The notes: generated by a model not told the origin, from the sequence alone. Shown: positions 34,009 through 46,860, numbered from the stretch's first letter. The stretch: DNA of 64,000 nucleotides from Pseudoips prasinana (GCA_951640165.1 OX621237.1:12896001-12960000); one strand, 5' to 3'. A program made the numbers and translations.

Positions 34009-34843
34009 CTGTCAGACGAGGAAACCACGCATGTGCAGGATTCTCCTGGTATTTCCGTGGCGTTATAAGCATGACGACGTATCTACGTCACTCAACTTTT
34101 AAAATATAGATATTTTTTCCATATTGCAATACTTAAACTAATTTACAGATGTCTCTTCATACAGGTTTGTCTATTGAAGTTATTTTCTTCCTGTTTCCTC
34201 TGGTTATCGTGTCATCTATATGCGTATTGCATAATATGAAAAGCCAAGTCCTTGAAATATTTCGTACGGGTACATTGACTATGGGGTTTTTTATTTATAA
34301 ACTGCGAGACTGCACGGGACTGTACAGGCGAGTGTGAACTCAAGTCTTCTTAAATTTTAACAGACTAAGTAGAGTACTCCCTTTGAGATTAAGGCTCCAG
34401 CTGAGGGCATTTAATAACGGTGATATGCATAAATAGGTCGGATTTTTATCACTAATGTTTAGTGTATCTATCGCTCTAAGTGCATACCCAAAAACGCGAG
34501 CAACTCGCCCACCCGAGAGAGAGAGAGAGAGAGCATTATAGACTATAGTTTTAGTTATTAGTGACTACTGAGACTTAAGATTGTATTTATTTAGAGCACA
34601 ACGTTGCCGAAACATGACAATCATAACTAATGTTTATGTAATACGATTGGTTAGTTGTTATAGTTGGTTACGTTTTTATAAAGAACCGAGTAATCTGAGC
34701 AGATTTATTGATAGACTTATTTATTTTATATTACTGTATTTAGTATATCTGAATGACAATTACAGTATATAAAGAGATAACAGTCATCTTGGCTTGAATA
34801 GGATTAGGTTTCACAGAAGTGTTGAACGCCTCGTGGGTACGAC
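34009..34843. other. Non-coding sequence with a GA microsatellite
   Basis: A GAGA run at about 34515-34533; otherwise no gene or repeat. Confidence 0.45.
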
Positions 34844-34984
34844 GTACAGACGCTAGCACATCAAGCTACCCCAATCTGTCAAATTTCCCTAATTGAAAGT
34901 GAACCTTATGCTTATTTGATAAAGTTGAAAATCTATAAAAGAAATTCGACGGATTGGGGAGCTAAATGTGCTGGCGTCTGTTCA
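34844..34984. mobile_element. MITE-1, copy 3
   Basis: Starts GTACAGACGCTAGCACATC and ends AATGTGCTGGCGTCTGTTC; full length. Confidence 0.8.
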
Positions 34985-35483
34985 TACAGATAACGATAAT
35001 AGAGCAATCTCTGAATTCAGACGCCTGTTCGTTTACAAATAAAGCAGATGACAAAACGAACCACAACACTGATGACTGATAAACTGAGTAGTACCACTAA
35101 AGAAATTATACAAACATCGGGTTTCAGTCAATAGCAGGCTGAATAATGTTGTATTTTGCGTAGTATTCTAATTATGCTTTATATTTGGCAAACGGCTTAT
35201 TTAACCGGCTTAAACAAGGAAGGGTTTATTATTTAACTTTAAGGTTTTTTTATGAATGTGTGTTACGCGATTTATTTGTAAAATGTTTATATGATGGGAA
35301 GTGCTTGGTCCCATCTAAAATATTTTCAAATCCGTTGTCATATAGAAAAATTTAAATCGGTATATTGAAATCTATATTTATATTTTTAAAGTTATTATAC
35401 TAAATATTACGCCACAATTTTTTTAATGTTTAAGATTATATAATAATATTAAAATACAATTAAACCAAAAACATAAGACTTTG
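34985..35483. other. AT-rich non-coding sequence
   Basis: Nothing recognised. Confidence 0.4.
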
Positions 35484-35708
35484 CTGTGTGGCGGCGGCAT
35501 AGAATATCATCACCCCATCTCATCCCGTGGAGGGCGTAGAAATCGACCGAGGGAATACCTACCAGAGAAAGGGCAGCAGCGGTTTTTCTGTAAACGATCA
35601 AACTGCGATTGCCAGTCTGCCAAGCGTGGCAATTATGCTATATCCCCCGATTCTTTGGTGAGGCTCTTGTCCAGCAGTGGACGTACTTTCGCTGACATGA
35701 TGACATAA
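35484..35708 (-). repeat. CATC-type interspersed repeat
   Basis: Reverse copy from TGTGTGGCGGCGGCATAGAA to GGACGTACTTTCGCTGACAT. Confidence 0.7.
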
Positions 35709-37235
35709 GACTTATGTTACGTAAGGTGGTTTGGTTGATTGTTTATATTATTGTCGCTGGTGCCATGTACAGTCAACAGCATAAGTAGATGATCAAAATC
35801 GGACCTGAGTTTTGAGTTTATGATGCTATTGGGCGGCAGTTTTCACTAGTTAATATTTTTTTACACTTAACACTCACACACACCTTCAACTAGATACTCT
35901 TCACCACCACACTATTTTGTCGCAATTTATGATAATTAGTATTGAATATCCGACTTTGATCATCTACTTTTGCTGTTGACTGTACAATTAACTTAACCTT
36001 CAGTCTTATTATCCTTTTTTACCGTTCTGCTTTTCATTCATGTTTATGAATGAAAAGCAGAACGGTAAAAAAGGATTTGACCTCTCTATAAAATTACTGT
36101 CGTTAAAATAATATTTTGAGTCAATTCAATATCAATCTATCTCTTTTTCTACTTCTCTTGGAGCCGAATCCCGTTTAAGACAGATTAAGACTGTTGTACT
36201 ACTACTACTGTCTAGATACTAGAATTATTCGAGTGACTACCGTCTGACCTCGGTTCCATCAGTAACTTCTATTTGATCCGTTAAAAATGACACTTAGCTG
36301 GTGCAATAATACAGGTTAGCGTTTTTTAACCCAATGGATGCAATTCCCAAATTTTTCAATAATAGATTAATAGTGTTAGTGTTAGTTAAAATGGGCCTCG
36401 AGACCCTATTTTTTATGTCGCTCATAATTTGATCCACATAATGTATGCACCCTTCAAATATTCAACCTGTACCTATAGCCCTTACTAGAGTGCTATAGAA
36501 GTGGGATGATTGAGCGGAGTTTATAGAAACCGATGACATATCCTCATATTGAGATCGCTCGTGACAATCTAAATATAACGGATAATCTTTCTATAGCAGG
36601 TACTCTAATAACAAATGGGTTAAGTGTAAGTGACAGAATAATATAAAATTTCTCCCCTTAACCTGCATGTGAATCGTTAAAATGCCCTCCCCAATTCCAA
36701 ATGAAATGAGCGACTTCGCAAGAGCAACAGTTGCATAAACCATCATTCTCATGAATGTACTGGTATCGAAAACAATTGATTATAATGTATCGTTGTATGT
36801 AGAGTTTAATGTATCGAATGTTCTTGAATGTCGAAAGTGATATTTACTACTTTTGAGTACTGCAACGAATAGATTTGATGAATGTACACTACTCTCTAAT
36901 CAAACGATTTTGTTATTGTTATATATGATTTTGATATCCAACTAATGCTCCGTTTCACCAAAATCAGATAATTTCTTGGTTCTATGAATTAGTAAGATAG
37001 TAATATAAACATTAAAATAACGGTAATTGAGATTAACTTTTTATGTTCTTTGTAACATACCGGTAATAACAATGATTACGAGTAGGTATAATAATATTTA
37101 TGAGCAAACTGCACCCTTTATTTGAGCAATTTTGGACATTTTGTTAACACAAGATCTTTCATTGCAAATGCAATCGAATTAGGGCCTACTTATGGTGAAA
37201 CAATGTATCGCGCGTCGCGTCATTAATCGAATTGC
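35709..37235. other. Non-coding sequence with one strong hairpin
   Basis: Apart from the hairpin at 36011-36076, no gene or repeat is recognised. Confidence 0.4.
36011..36076. repeat. Perfect hairpin, 31-bp arms
   Basis: 36011-36041 and 36046-36076 are exact reverse complements with a 4-base loop (GTTT). Arm begins ATCCTTTTTTACCGTTCTGC. Confidence 0.95.
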
Positions 37236-37350
37236 GTCATCAACTCCAATACAGTGACGCAGTGGTTAAGATAAATTCATCATTAGAACCACGGCGTCCT
37301 CGTGTTTCGCTATCAATTCCCGCACAGGAAAATAGTTTGTGTGTGAGACG
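37236..37350 (+). mobile_element. Diverged SINE-B-like head
   Basis: ACAGTGACGCAGTGGTTAAG (A-box side), TCGCTATCAATTCCCGCACA (degenerate B box), then AATAGTTTGTGTGTGAGAC. Confidence 0.4.
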
Positions 37351-37837
37351 TAGCTGTGCTTTATGTTGGTTAAGTAGGCCAAGTCCCTTGCAATACAGCA
37401 AATTATTTCACAAGTGCAGACCTTGTCATAAAAAAAATATAATTCATATTTGGCGACTTTCCTCTATACTAATATACCTACATATACATACATATGGCTA
37501 TCAATAAAAGCATTCATGCAGGATCGTTGCTAGATACACTGCGCAGCCGCAACGCGCTTGGTTTCCATGTATGCTTGGCGATAAAGAAAAATTATACTGC
37601 CTTTAACGGTACAGGATTAACGTAAATTGAACAACAAGCGGTAATTTCGTTCACATCCTCGTCATTTGTTTAAAAAAAATTAGAATTCGTAGGTCTTAGT
37701 TTAGAAACCGTCCATTTGACAGCATTTCTAAGCACAAAATTAAACAATAAGCACCTACTGCTGCCTATGCCGTAAGGATAATAAAACAACTCATGAGTAT
37801 AGAAACTTTACATATATGTAGTTTATTTTGAGGGCGG
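37351..37837. other. Non-coding sequence
   Basis: Nothing recognised. Confidence 0.4.
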
Positions 37838-38540
37838 GCGGACGGGCCTGTTGTCTTGGTTGGTGAATGCCTGCTTTTCACGCCGGAGGTCGTGGGTTCG
37901 ATTCCCACCCAGGACACATATTTGTGTGCATGAACATGTCAGTCTGGATGCAATTATATATAAGTACCAGCTTTTATCCGCGACTTCGTCCGCGACATAA
38001 CCCCGACATAACTACCAGGGGATGTACCCCTATTTTACGCCCTTGGGGGTGGAATTCCCAAAAATCCTGAAATAAATATTTTTAATTTTTAACTGAAAGG
38101 ATGATGATGATGACATCCCCTATTTTACGCCTTTAGGGGTGGGTTTTCCGAAAATCCTCAAATACATATTTTTTATTTTTAACTGAAAGTTCAAATACCA
38201 ACTTTTATGCCTTCAACTTCAAAAATGACGGATTTTCATACAAACTTTTATCCCCTAATTTACGCCCTTAGGGGTTGAATTTCCAAAAATCCTTTCTTAG
38301 TGCTCCCATACGTTATAAAAGGAACCTCTGTACAAAATTTCAAGTTTCTAACCCTTATAGTTTAGGCCCTGCGTTGATATATAAGTCAGTGAGTCAGGTT
38401 TGCCTTTTATATATATAGATGTAGGTATTTACAAAAAGAAAAGTAGTATATGTAATATATATCAGTTATCTGGTTTCCATAGTTCAAGCTCTGTTTAGTT
38501 AGAAATCAGATGGCTGTGTGTAAATAATGTCCCAGGATAT
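37838..38540 (+). mobile_element. SINE-A copy with a 440-bp insertion
   Basis: SINE-A head and B box at 37838-37976; tail resumes at about 38416 (GTAGGTATTTACAAAAAG) and ends in GTCCCAGGATATT. The insert is described at 37977. Confidence 0.65.
37977..38415 (+). repeat. LINE 3'-UTR-like insertion
   Basis: Repeated blocks such as CCCTATTTTACGCCCTTGGG and CCCTATTTTACGCCTTTAGG, then GCGTTGATATATAAGTCAGT and a TATATATATAG tail. This resembles the non-coding 3' ends of RTE-type LINEs common in insects; assignment is from memory of the pattern. Confidence 0.4.
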
Positions 38541-39029
38541 TCGGTTAATAAGTATATCATTAATCTGCCACTATGTATAATATATTATAACGCATACGCA
38601 GCAAATCTATAGAAATGCATATATTACTTTTTTTCAATAGCAACTTACTTTACTTGACCTGACTGACTGGCAGATAAATCAAAACAGAGCATTCATCGCT
38701 ATGGCTACAAGCAGATGGAGAGGAGGGGGAGGGATAGGTGGTGACCAGGGCTGGGTTGTCAGGTAGTACGGCGGTGCTGACGTGATGCTTTACTTAGACT
38801 AGTTTTTCCAGATTAATTGATGGAAGGCACTATCTAGTGCACTCCAAGGCAGACTCTGCTAAGAGTTGTGTTTCGTGCAATCGCTGCCGTGAACCAAAAC
38901 TACTATATCATCTGCGTAGGTGATAACTTTCGAATTAGGTATATTAAGTGTAAAAAGCTCAATAATGTAAACGAGAAACAATTTCGGACCTATATCAGAA
39001 TGCAGGATAATGAACATACAAAGTCAATG
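38541..39029. other. Non-coding sequence
   Basis: A GGAGAGGAGGGGGAGGGATA purine-rich patch near 38717; no gene. Confidence 0.35.
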
Positions 39030-39170
39030 GTACAGACCCCAGCACATCCAGCTACCCCAATCAGTCAAATTTCTTTTATAGATTTTCAACTTTATAACAA
39101 AAGCATAAGGTTCACTTTCAATTGGGGAAATTTGACAGATTGGGGTAGTTTGATGTGCTGGCGCCTTTAC
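39030..39170. mobile_element. MITE-1, copy 4
   Basis: Starts GTACAGACCCCAGCACATC and ends TGATGTGCTGGCGCCTTTAC. The open frame running across it is incidental. Confidence 0.8.
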
Positions 39171-39259
39171 ATCTCACAATTCCCATGTTATTATGATTCC
39201 AGGAAATGCGTTGCTAACATATATTATATCAATTCATATTTTTTGTTTTAATAAATTAA

Positions 39260-39500
39260 AAACCGGCCCAGTGAGAGTCGAATTCGCGCATGACTGTTTC
39301 CGTATAAACGGTAAAATTCACGTTTGTTGCTTGGGAGCTACCCTCAATTTATATTTATTTTAATTTAAATATCTTTTTTTTTAAATTTCAAGTGTCTATC
39401 TGCCACGGTATATGAGATACAGGCTGGTAACAGAAGGGACAGATATACAAGGAGACTTAGTAATAGGATCCCGTTTTACCCTTTGGATACAGAGCCCTAA
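39260..39500 (+). repeat. 'GGGTTCCGTA' repeat, diverged copy
   Basis: AACCGGCCCAGTGAGAGTCG at the start; GACTTAGTAATAGGATCCCG, TTTTACCCTTTGGATACAGA and GCCCTAAAA at the end. Confidence 0.6.
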
Positions 39501-40301
39501 AAAGCCAACAAGTGGCTCTCGCCACCAGTTTTTATAAATGAGTGATCGCAAAAGTGGTTTCATTTCTGAGCATCTCCGTGTTTCGGAGAGCACTTTAAGC
39601 TGTCGGTCCAGGTTAGTATGGTCATTAGACAAGTCGTTAAGCCATGTCTTCTAGACAACTTGAACCTCCTACTCTAGGGTAATCTCTACCCATGCGATAA
39701 AGTAAAGTATCTAGATCAAAAATCATTTGTTGTAGTATTAATCTTCCGCCCTCCGGTTCACCCTTATATGCGAATGGTATTAAAAAAAGCCCATGTCCTT
39801 TCCCAGACTTCAATCAATCTCTTTGCAGTTCAAGTTCAATCTTTATTGCAATCATGTGTACATAGGTCTTACATATTAAAAGTTTCAACATGATACCCTG
39901 TTAGGGCACGGCAACATTAAATAATTACTAACAATTTCAATAATGCAGAGTCTAAACATAATCGATTTGGTTCACAGCGGTTTGGTAATGGAAAGCTTAC
40001 AGACAAACAGTTACTTTGGCATTTATAATATTAGTATAGAAGCATGGATGGGTGTAACAAGATCATAATACAATGGAAATGAGCTCCATGGCTTGGCATG
40101 TGCCACGTAGGTGCAAATACAATATGTAGGCAGCCAGATTTAGGCAAGAGTATAAGGCAAAGTTTTACAGTTATTGAATGATTGTAGGTACTTGTAAGAT
40201 TAGAATAATATAATAAGAGTCATGGATGTCGCGATGAATAGTAATATATAGCACATTACAGTTTTATACAATACCATTTTTCTTTTTAATAGCAATTCGA
40301 C
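39501..40301. other. Non-coding sequence with a LINE 3'-end fragment
   Basis: TTCAATCTTTATTGCAATCA at 39835-39925 looks like the reverse-complemented 3' end of a LINE. No gene otherwise. Confidence 0.35.
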
Positions 40302-40470
40302 TTTCATCATCATCATTATCCTCTCGGCCAAAAGACGTCCACTGCTAGACAGAGGCCTCCTCCTAGGGTCTCTACCATGACGGGTCTTGCGCCACCCATA
40401 TTACCGGTTCCGCCATTTTCTTGTTCGGTGGTCGCCACTCGAGAACCTTTCCGCCCCAGCTGCAGTCTGG
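40302..40470 (+). repeat. CATC-type repeat, second form
   Basis: ATCATCATCATTATCCTCTC, GACGTCCACTGCTAGACAGA and a body with GTCTTGCGCCACCCATATTA. Confidence 0.65.
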
Positions 40471-42444
40471 TCTATGACTACTTCGGCTATACATATATGC
40501 AATTAACGGACAAAAAGCAATCACTAGTGGAGTCAAATAATATACTATTACATAAAACGGTGAATTTGACCCAAAGCATTAATTAGATATGTTTGTAACA
40601 AAGAATTAGGTAAGAATTAAGTTTGGTAGGTAATTAGGTACGATGACCATTTCTGAACATGATGGGATAGGTTTATAGTTGGACGAGTAACCAGCCCCCA
40701 TGAGGCCCAAGGTTTTTTAGGTAATATTTATAAAAGTAAAACAGGAAAAGTTTAATTTAGTGTTTAGGTACAACTTCCCTAAGTATACAGTGCCTATAGT
40801 AGTAACTTCATAGTACATGTTTTAGGCAACGCATGGCAGTTTAGTTTCTCCGTTAATTAACCAGCCTCAACAAAATAAATTAATATAATGAAGGTTTTTA
40901 TTCACGTAAACTTTAAAAAGCGCTTGTAAATAGTCAGAACATGTTTGTAGTAATATAGTTGTATACATTATTATTTCTAGTTACATATCTATGATGGACT
41001 GTGTCGTGTTTCGACCTTTGATTTTTGTATACTAGGATGTCGTAAAGTAACCATCTCATCTGATAGTAAACAATTACGCATGCGACATAAAGCATCACCT
41101 TTCTCTCTAGCGACCTTCGTCAATCACAAAGAGTCTTGGGTGTTACTAGGGTCGTAATTAACATAATAATGCTATTTTCTGTGGATTTCTAGAACAGAAC
41201 AGAGATAGTATTGCTGAACATTTTTTAAATAAGACATTTTTGCAGAGTTGTGCTTGATGAGATCTCTAGGTTAGCAAAATAACTAAAATAGCCTAGCTAA
41301 TATTATACCTTTAACAGACAAGAGACAGACACAAATATTTATTTATTTAAATAGGTTAATGAATCTTGTAATTTCTGAAGGTGAATATTAAAATAACGCA
41401 GCCTAAATATAATACGTATCATATTTAGGCTACTAAACTACTACTTATATGATATGTATTACACCAATTAACTAAATCACTCTCTTAGGTACGTCATGTG
41501 GCTAAGACGATTAAAAAAGAAAAAAATCCCTCCAAGCATAGCACCCAGATAATCCTTAACTTAGTTTACATCAAAGACAATATAACTCACAACTGCAACA
41601 GCATGCAACATTATCAGTACCAAGCTAGGAAAAGCGTCTATCTCAGCAAATAACACGGCCCTCGACTAAAGGTACTTTAATTAATACTTTGGTTAGGAAC
41701 ATCTGCTGCGACATCGATGGATTCAATTTGGCCTTGAATAGGTCGTTATTAAGTAGGTAATAAGGACTGTATTCGTAATGAAAGTGTATAGCAGGATATG
41801 GTGTTGACTGTACACTATAACCAGTTATAAAACATTTTATAGACTAGTAATGCACGTTTTTCTTGAAAGTTTGTTATTAATATGAGTTTATGAGTTACAC
41901 AGATACTTTATTGCAATAAAGCACGAAGAGACGAAATGTAGGCGCGTTGCATAATTGTAGCTCGAGGAAAAGACCTCAACGCGCGATACAAACTAAATAC
42001 AATATTGTGTAATTTTTAAAATGTATGTGTACGCGTTACTTCATGTATGAACAGCTGTGTGTATAGTGCATATAGAGTAAGTAGTTCAATCTACCCACGA
42101 AACCGAATAAATTGTAGAAAAGCAGTTTCCGTGATACGATAAAAAAAATTCGCTCTACATATTACGCGTAGTACGCTTTATTTGTGCGGCAAGTTTATGT
42201 GGAAATTATTTATTTTAATTTAATAACTAAGGCTCTACACACTCATTTATTATAGAGCCCCGCCATGTTGAACACAATTTTGAAATGGGGAATAAAATCT
42301 TGAGAATTAAAATGGGGCTTATTTCAAAAGACTCATATAATTCTGGTACTGGTAACGTTGGCGATTGAACCATATAATTAATGTCAAATATATAATATTG
42401 TTATTAGACTAGTATTGTGTTCTTTTTAGTCTAAATTTCATTAC
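40471..42444. other. AT-rich non-coding sequence
   Basis: No gene. A short hairpin (GCCTAAATATAATACGTATC and following) is centred near 41413. TTCACGTAGACTTTAAAAAAGCGCTTG near 10644 recurs as a diverged match near 40902, an unassigned repeat. Confidence 0.35.
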
Positions 42445-42545
42445 TTTACGATATCAGCCAAAAGACGTCCACTGCTGGACAAAGGCATCCCCAAGAATCT
42501 TCACGTTGGTCGATCTTGCGCTGACCGCGGCTTAATGCAGGTAAA
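42445..42545 (+). repeat. CATC-type repeat fragment
   Basis: GATATCAGCCAAAAGACGTC, CACTGCTGGACAAAGGCATC and GATCTTGCGCTGACCGCGG. Confidence 0.65.
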
Positions 42546-42600
42546 GTTATGAAATATAATTCATCAGGTAACAAAAATCAAAATTAGGTATATTTAGCAA

Positions 42601-42741
42601 GTACAGTCGCCAGCATCTCCAGCTATCCCAATCTATTAAATTTCCCCAATTGAAACTGAACCTTGGGCTTTTGTGATAAAGTTGAAAATCTATAAAATAA
42701 ATTTGAAAGATTGGGGTAGCTGGATGTGCTGGCGTCTGTAC
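42601..42741. mobile_element. MITE-1, copy 5
   Basis: Starts GTACAGTCGCCAGCATCTCC and ends GGATGTGCTGGCGTCTGTAC; full length. Confidence 0.8.
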
Positions 42742-43244
42742 GAAATATGCCCAATTTAAATTACAAACATACAGTAGGTTAGAAACCTAATGATAATTTA
42801 TTTTTAAATTAATATAAAGTTGCTTATTATGCTACCTAATTATTACGTTACACGGAAATAATTCCAGATACTATAGTTAAACAATGCCATTGTTTTACTA
42901 TGGTATCTGGTGATACCATGATCTTTCATATATTATAGAGTTCTAATGACTTGTAGTTGATATAAGAGTCATATAGAAAAACAATTAAAATACACAAGTG
43001 TATAAACGATTCATAAGCTTTAAAAAAATTGCGCAATGTAAAACGACCGATACTGACAAAACAAAGCTGTTTTCTCGCTATCGGTAGTTTGTGAATAGTA
43101 CTTAATGTCTGCCCCATTTTGTCATTATCGCTCTTCTTTTTGTACAAGTCTACTACATAGTCTTGATGGATGATAAGCACAAAATAAAGCTGCAAATGCA
43201 ACTTTAACTTTAAAACTTAAATTCCATTAATCTTTGCTGTAAGC
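42742..43244. other. Non-coding sequence with a hairpin
   Basis: An imperfect hairpin at about 42863-42911 (CCAGATACTATAGTTAAACA against its mirror); no gene. Confidence 0.4.
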
Positions 43245-43400
43245 CCGATCGGACCTTAGTGCTCGGATACTCGCGGGTTCGATTCCCGCAGCAAACAACC
43301 TTTGCATAAAACAAAGATTTGATTCAGGGTCTGGTTTGTTAAGGAACCCTCCCTGACTCACAGTCACCGTCAGCACCGGTTATCATAAAAACGTCCATGA
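43245..43400 (+). mobile_element. tRNA-headed SINE-like repeat
   Basis: GCCCGATCGGACCTTAGTGC (A-box side) and GCGGGTTCGATTCCCGCAG (clear B box) followed by a non-coding body. Too diverged to be a functional tRNA gene; no cloverleaf completed. Confidence 0.45.
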
Positions 43401-44132
43401 CAATATTAAGGTAATTAGAAACCTAATAGCATACCTCCCTAACACCCTTCCTAACCGCATCTAACTTATAACTTCCCTATGACTTTCATGGTGTAGTTAG
43501 AATGGGCAGGTTGGTTGGTTAATTGTGGTAGTTATTCTGGGAGCCGACAACGGGTTATACTAGAAGACGACCATATTAGCAATGGTAAAAACCCAAGAAC
43601 TAATATATTTGTCTGACGGCATATGCGAGACAGTAAATTTAAATCGACAAGAGTTCCGTGTCTTGCTTGATTTACTTTTTTTCGGTTCAAAAATGGCGAA
43701 TGTAACAGGTTGTTACTCAAACTCCTATAGAACGCAAGTGACGTGAAAGTGTTGGTTGAAGGTCCGGACCGTTTCACTTTCTACAGAAAAATGCGATTGT
43801 TGAAATGTACGCGCCATCGTCAAACAACGAAAATAATGGTAATGTTTATTATTCGTGACTCGGAACTCGGACGCCATTGACCCCAGCAAAGACATAAGAC
43901 AAGATATAATGTCTGCTGAGATTTGCTAAGCCCAATTTTAAATGCGCCGTGTTTCATTGACGTCTCTAAACTTTGTGTCCGTCAATTATATATTTATTAA
44001 GTACCCCGCAACAGAGGGATTCATATCCATAGTGCTGGCGTTGTCTTTTTCAAAACTAAGTCTAAAACCAAAACTAAAGTATGTAGCGAGTCTACATTAA
44101 ACTTGCACTTCTGAATGAACCTAAATATAACA
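43401..44132. other. Non-coding sequence with a SINE-B 3' fragment
   Basis: 43965-44055 carries the SINE-B 3' part (GTGTCCGTCAATTATATATT, AGTACCCCGCAACAGAGGGA). The minus-strand frame at 43532-43777 is not recognised as a protein. Confidence 0.4.
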
Positions 44133-44710
44133 TGTACCAGGAAATCTCTAACTGATCTGCTGCTCCTTATAAAGTGATGTAGTAACCAGCGTGTTATCCC
44201 AAGCGTATGCCAACCGACCACCTAGCTACATATTGATCTCACTTTAAATTGTCTTATCTTGGTTGGGGCGTACTTGCGTACAGCACGTCGACCCTTCAGG
44301 ATCTTTTGTACTAAACACAGAACTACACTTTAACTTACTTAACCAGATATCGAGAGTACCAGGATGTCAGCTCCTACTAATCTGTTGTACCTTATTAAGT
44401 GCTATAGTAGATAACAAGTGGGTGGTAACACCAAAGTGCGTAGCAAACAACCACCTAATTTTCTTTTCTCAGATATTGTGAGTACAGGGCGTCTTTCGGC
44501 TGATATGATGATGATGATTGTGAGCACTAGGATATCACTTCTAGCTAGTCTACTGTCCCTTCTAAGGTGCTGTAGCAACCTGTGGGCTAACCTAAGTGTA
44601 AGACGAGCAGACACCCATCCTCCTATTCACCTCTGTTTAACTTAATTTACTCAGATATTGTGAGCACCAGGACGCCACCTCGCACTAGTCGGCTGTTCCT
44701 ATAACGTGAC
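44133..44710 (+). repeat. Degenerate tandem repeat
   Basis: At least four diverged units share GAGnACCAGGAnnTCA, CTACTAGTCTGCTG-like and AAGTGCTGTAGCAACC-like blocks, at about 44133, 44345, 44473 and 44653. The third unit is interrupted by a reverse CATC-type fragment (GGCGTCTTTCGGCTGATATG). Confidence 0.5.
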
Positions 44711-44801
44711 GTGTAGGTATGTATGTATTAAGTAATTACTGATATTGACATGTAAAGAACATGTCAATATCAGTAATTACTTAATACATACATACCTACA
44801 C
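44711..44801. repeat. Perfect hairpin, 43-bp arms
   Basis: 44711-44753 and 44759-44801 are exact reverse complements with a 5-base loop (AAAGA). The left arm begins GTGTAGGTATGTATGTATTA and starts at the edge of the tandem repeat. Confidence 0.95.
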
Positions 44802-46344
44802 TTAGATTTTTTTATTAAATCACGTACACATTCAGATGCTGCAATCATACTTTCCTGTGATTATTAATAGTTGCGCCTGTGTTTTCGTTCCCAAAATCAT
44901 AACTCGTTTGTACTACTTAACCGAACTTTTTACGGAGACTGTCTTTTACACATAAAGTTGACAAATTTTGGTCTGAAATAAAAGAATGGTGAAAAACTTT
45001 ACCATGAGCACCCACACTTTTTTAATAGCAAGTCTAGACGTTTTTTCATATATAGCTTTTCGCAGCAGCATTGTCCTAATCTTAATTCGATCTACACCTA
45101 ACTACCATTCAGCTATATAATATGTACTTACACTAAGTTAAAAAAGGGCGTGTCTCGACTTTAAATGCTAACGCCAAATAACGTAAGTATTTCAAAGTGT
45201 AAAACAATTGGTAATTAATTATTAAATGAAAACAAATACTTTTCATACAACCACGATTTAAAAAAGTAGTTGTTTTTGGATGAAAAATGAATATTCATAG
45301 GAATATGGAAATAATACTGCTATAACTGATAGCGGTAAAACGTTGTGTAGTCTATTTGACCGCCAGAGAGGAGGGATATTATGAACAATGGTGTAAAAAT
45401 TGGAGCGAGTCCATGTGTTGCAAGTTTCTGCAGCTCCCACGAACACTTGCATCATATTGCGCCAACTTACTCGTACAATAACTAACCAAATAGCTAAAAT
45501 ATGTGGTGTGCTTCAATAACCAATGACTTTTTTAAATATCAATAACCAACAGAATTCTAACATCTATCGTCCAAGGCTACTAAAAGCTACTGAATATTAA
45601 TTATATAAAAGTTGGTTTGACCAGTAAGCCAACACTCACAAAGTGACAAGTCAATACCCCTAACAGGCTCCATTTGCTCGAAATCTAAATACCTACTTAA
45701 ATATTTCAGTGGGCGATACATGCATGAAATCATCGTAGGTATTTCCTTTTAGTTATATATATATTACATATGTAAAGTAAACATATACCCAAGTATATAG
45801 GTTTGGTATCCTTCCTTTAACAAAAATCAGTAAAGGTGAGGTACAATTAAACGTACAATGGCGATTATTTATAATTGAATGTTCCTTTTGTTATTTTTAT
45901 TTATCTGCAACTACACGTTAGACGTGTGTATGACGTCACACTTATATACCAATAAAATTAATATTTTCCTGCTGTAACCTACTAAGTTTCAATAAATAGT
46001 TGGATTTTTATGTGTGCGAATTGATTGTAAGCACCAGAACGGCGACAGAAGCTATAGTTAGTGATTGCTAGCCTTGAATGTCATCATCTGAAGTAAATAC
46101 ACGCGTAGGTATTAAGCAACGTTTACTCTTTATAATATCATCATTATAAATAGCCAAACTGAAATCGCCTCTGCAGTTTTCTCAATAGTGATCTAATAGG
46201 AATGTTGTCAGTATTCGTGAGACTTCTCGTGGGACAATCCGCCTTTCTGTAGAAATCTAGAAGTGTCGTGTGTGAGTGAAGGGAATGTTTGTATTAGTGT
46301 CTTTGTTAGTGAAATGTGAAACTATGAAAATGATATTACCAAGC
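44802..46344. other. AT-rich non-coding sequence
   Basis: No gene or repeat family recognised. Confidence 0.4.
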
Positions 46345-46860
46345 TCTCAGCATCCTGGCTCATCTTTTTCTACGCATGGTTCCCGGGTAGGAACCGCGCT
46401 CTGGCGGTGTTGCGGCTAGAGACCAGGTAACCCGAGACACTGCACCATCGCACGTCACCATAACAACACGCCACATTCCATCACTGCATCCGCGTACAAC
46501 ATATGATCGCGGCGGCCGGTCTCTCTGACGTCACACGCTTTCTCACTACTTCACAAGGTTGTAATGCATTAGGTGCCCGCGGGTCCTGCGCCTGCTATCA
46601 CTAAATATCAAACGACGATACTTGGAGCCGCACAAATTGATCGGTTTCGCTTTATCGTGCTGTAGGAATAATGTTCGCGTGTGTGGAAGAGCTATCGTGT
46701 GACGCAGGTAACGACTTTCGCGCACGAACTGAGTGAAGCACGTCCGCGTCGTGGCACCGCCGCGTCGCGCGCTCGCGCTGCCGCCGCGCGCGCACCTCGT
46801 AACGGCACCACCGAGCCCCCGCCGCGCCGCCGCCCTGCGGACCTGCCCTGTCTCACTATC
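46345..46860 (+). promoter_or_regulatory. CpG-rich, promoter-like block
   Basis: About 500 bp clearly richer in G+C and CpG than the surrounding sequence. It contains a perfect CRE-type palindrome TGACGTCA (in CTCTGACGTCACACG, near 46526), GCGGCGGCCGG and, at the 3' side, dense CGCCGCGC runs. A possible first exon lies at 46671-46707. Transcription direction is inferred as plus from that donor. Confidence 0.4.
46671..46707 (+). other. Candidate first coding exon
   Basis: ATG at 46671 (ggaataATGT) opens MFACVEELSCDA and meets a consensus donor CAG/GTAACG at 46708. The position inside the CpG block fits a 5' exon. No downstream exon was identified, so the gene is unknown. Confidence 0.3.

Noticed and set aside
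38868..39251. 127-codon gene
   Set aside because: It runs across MITE-1 copy 4; the protein-like part is the MITE read through.
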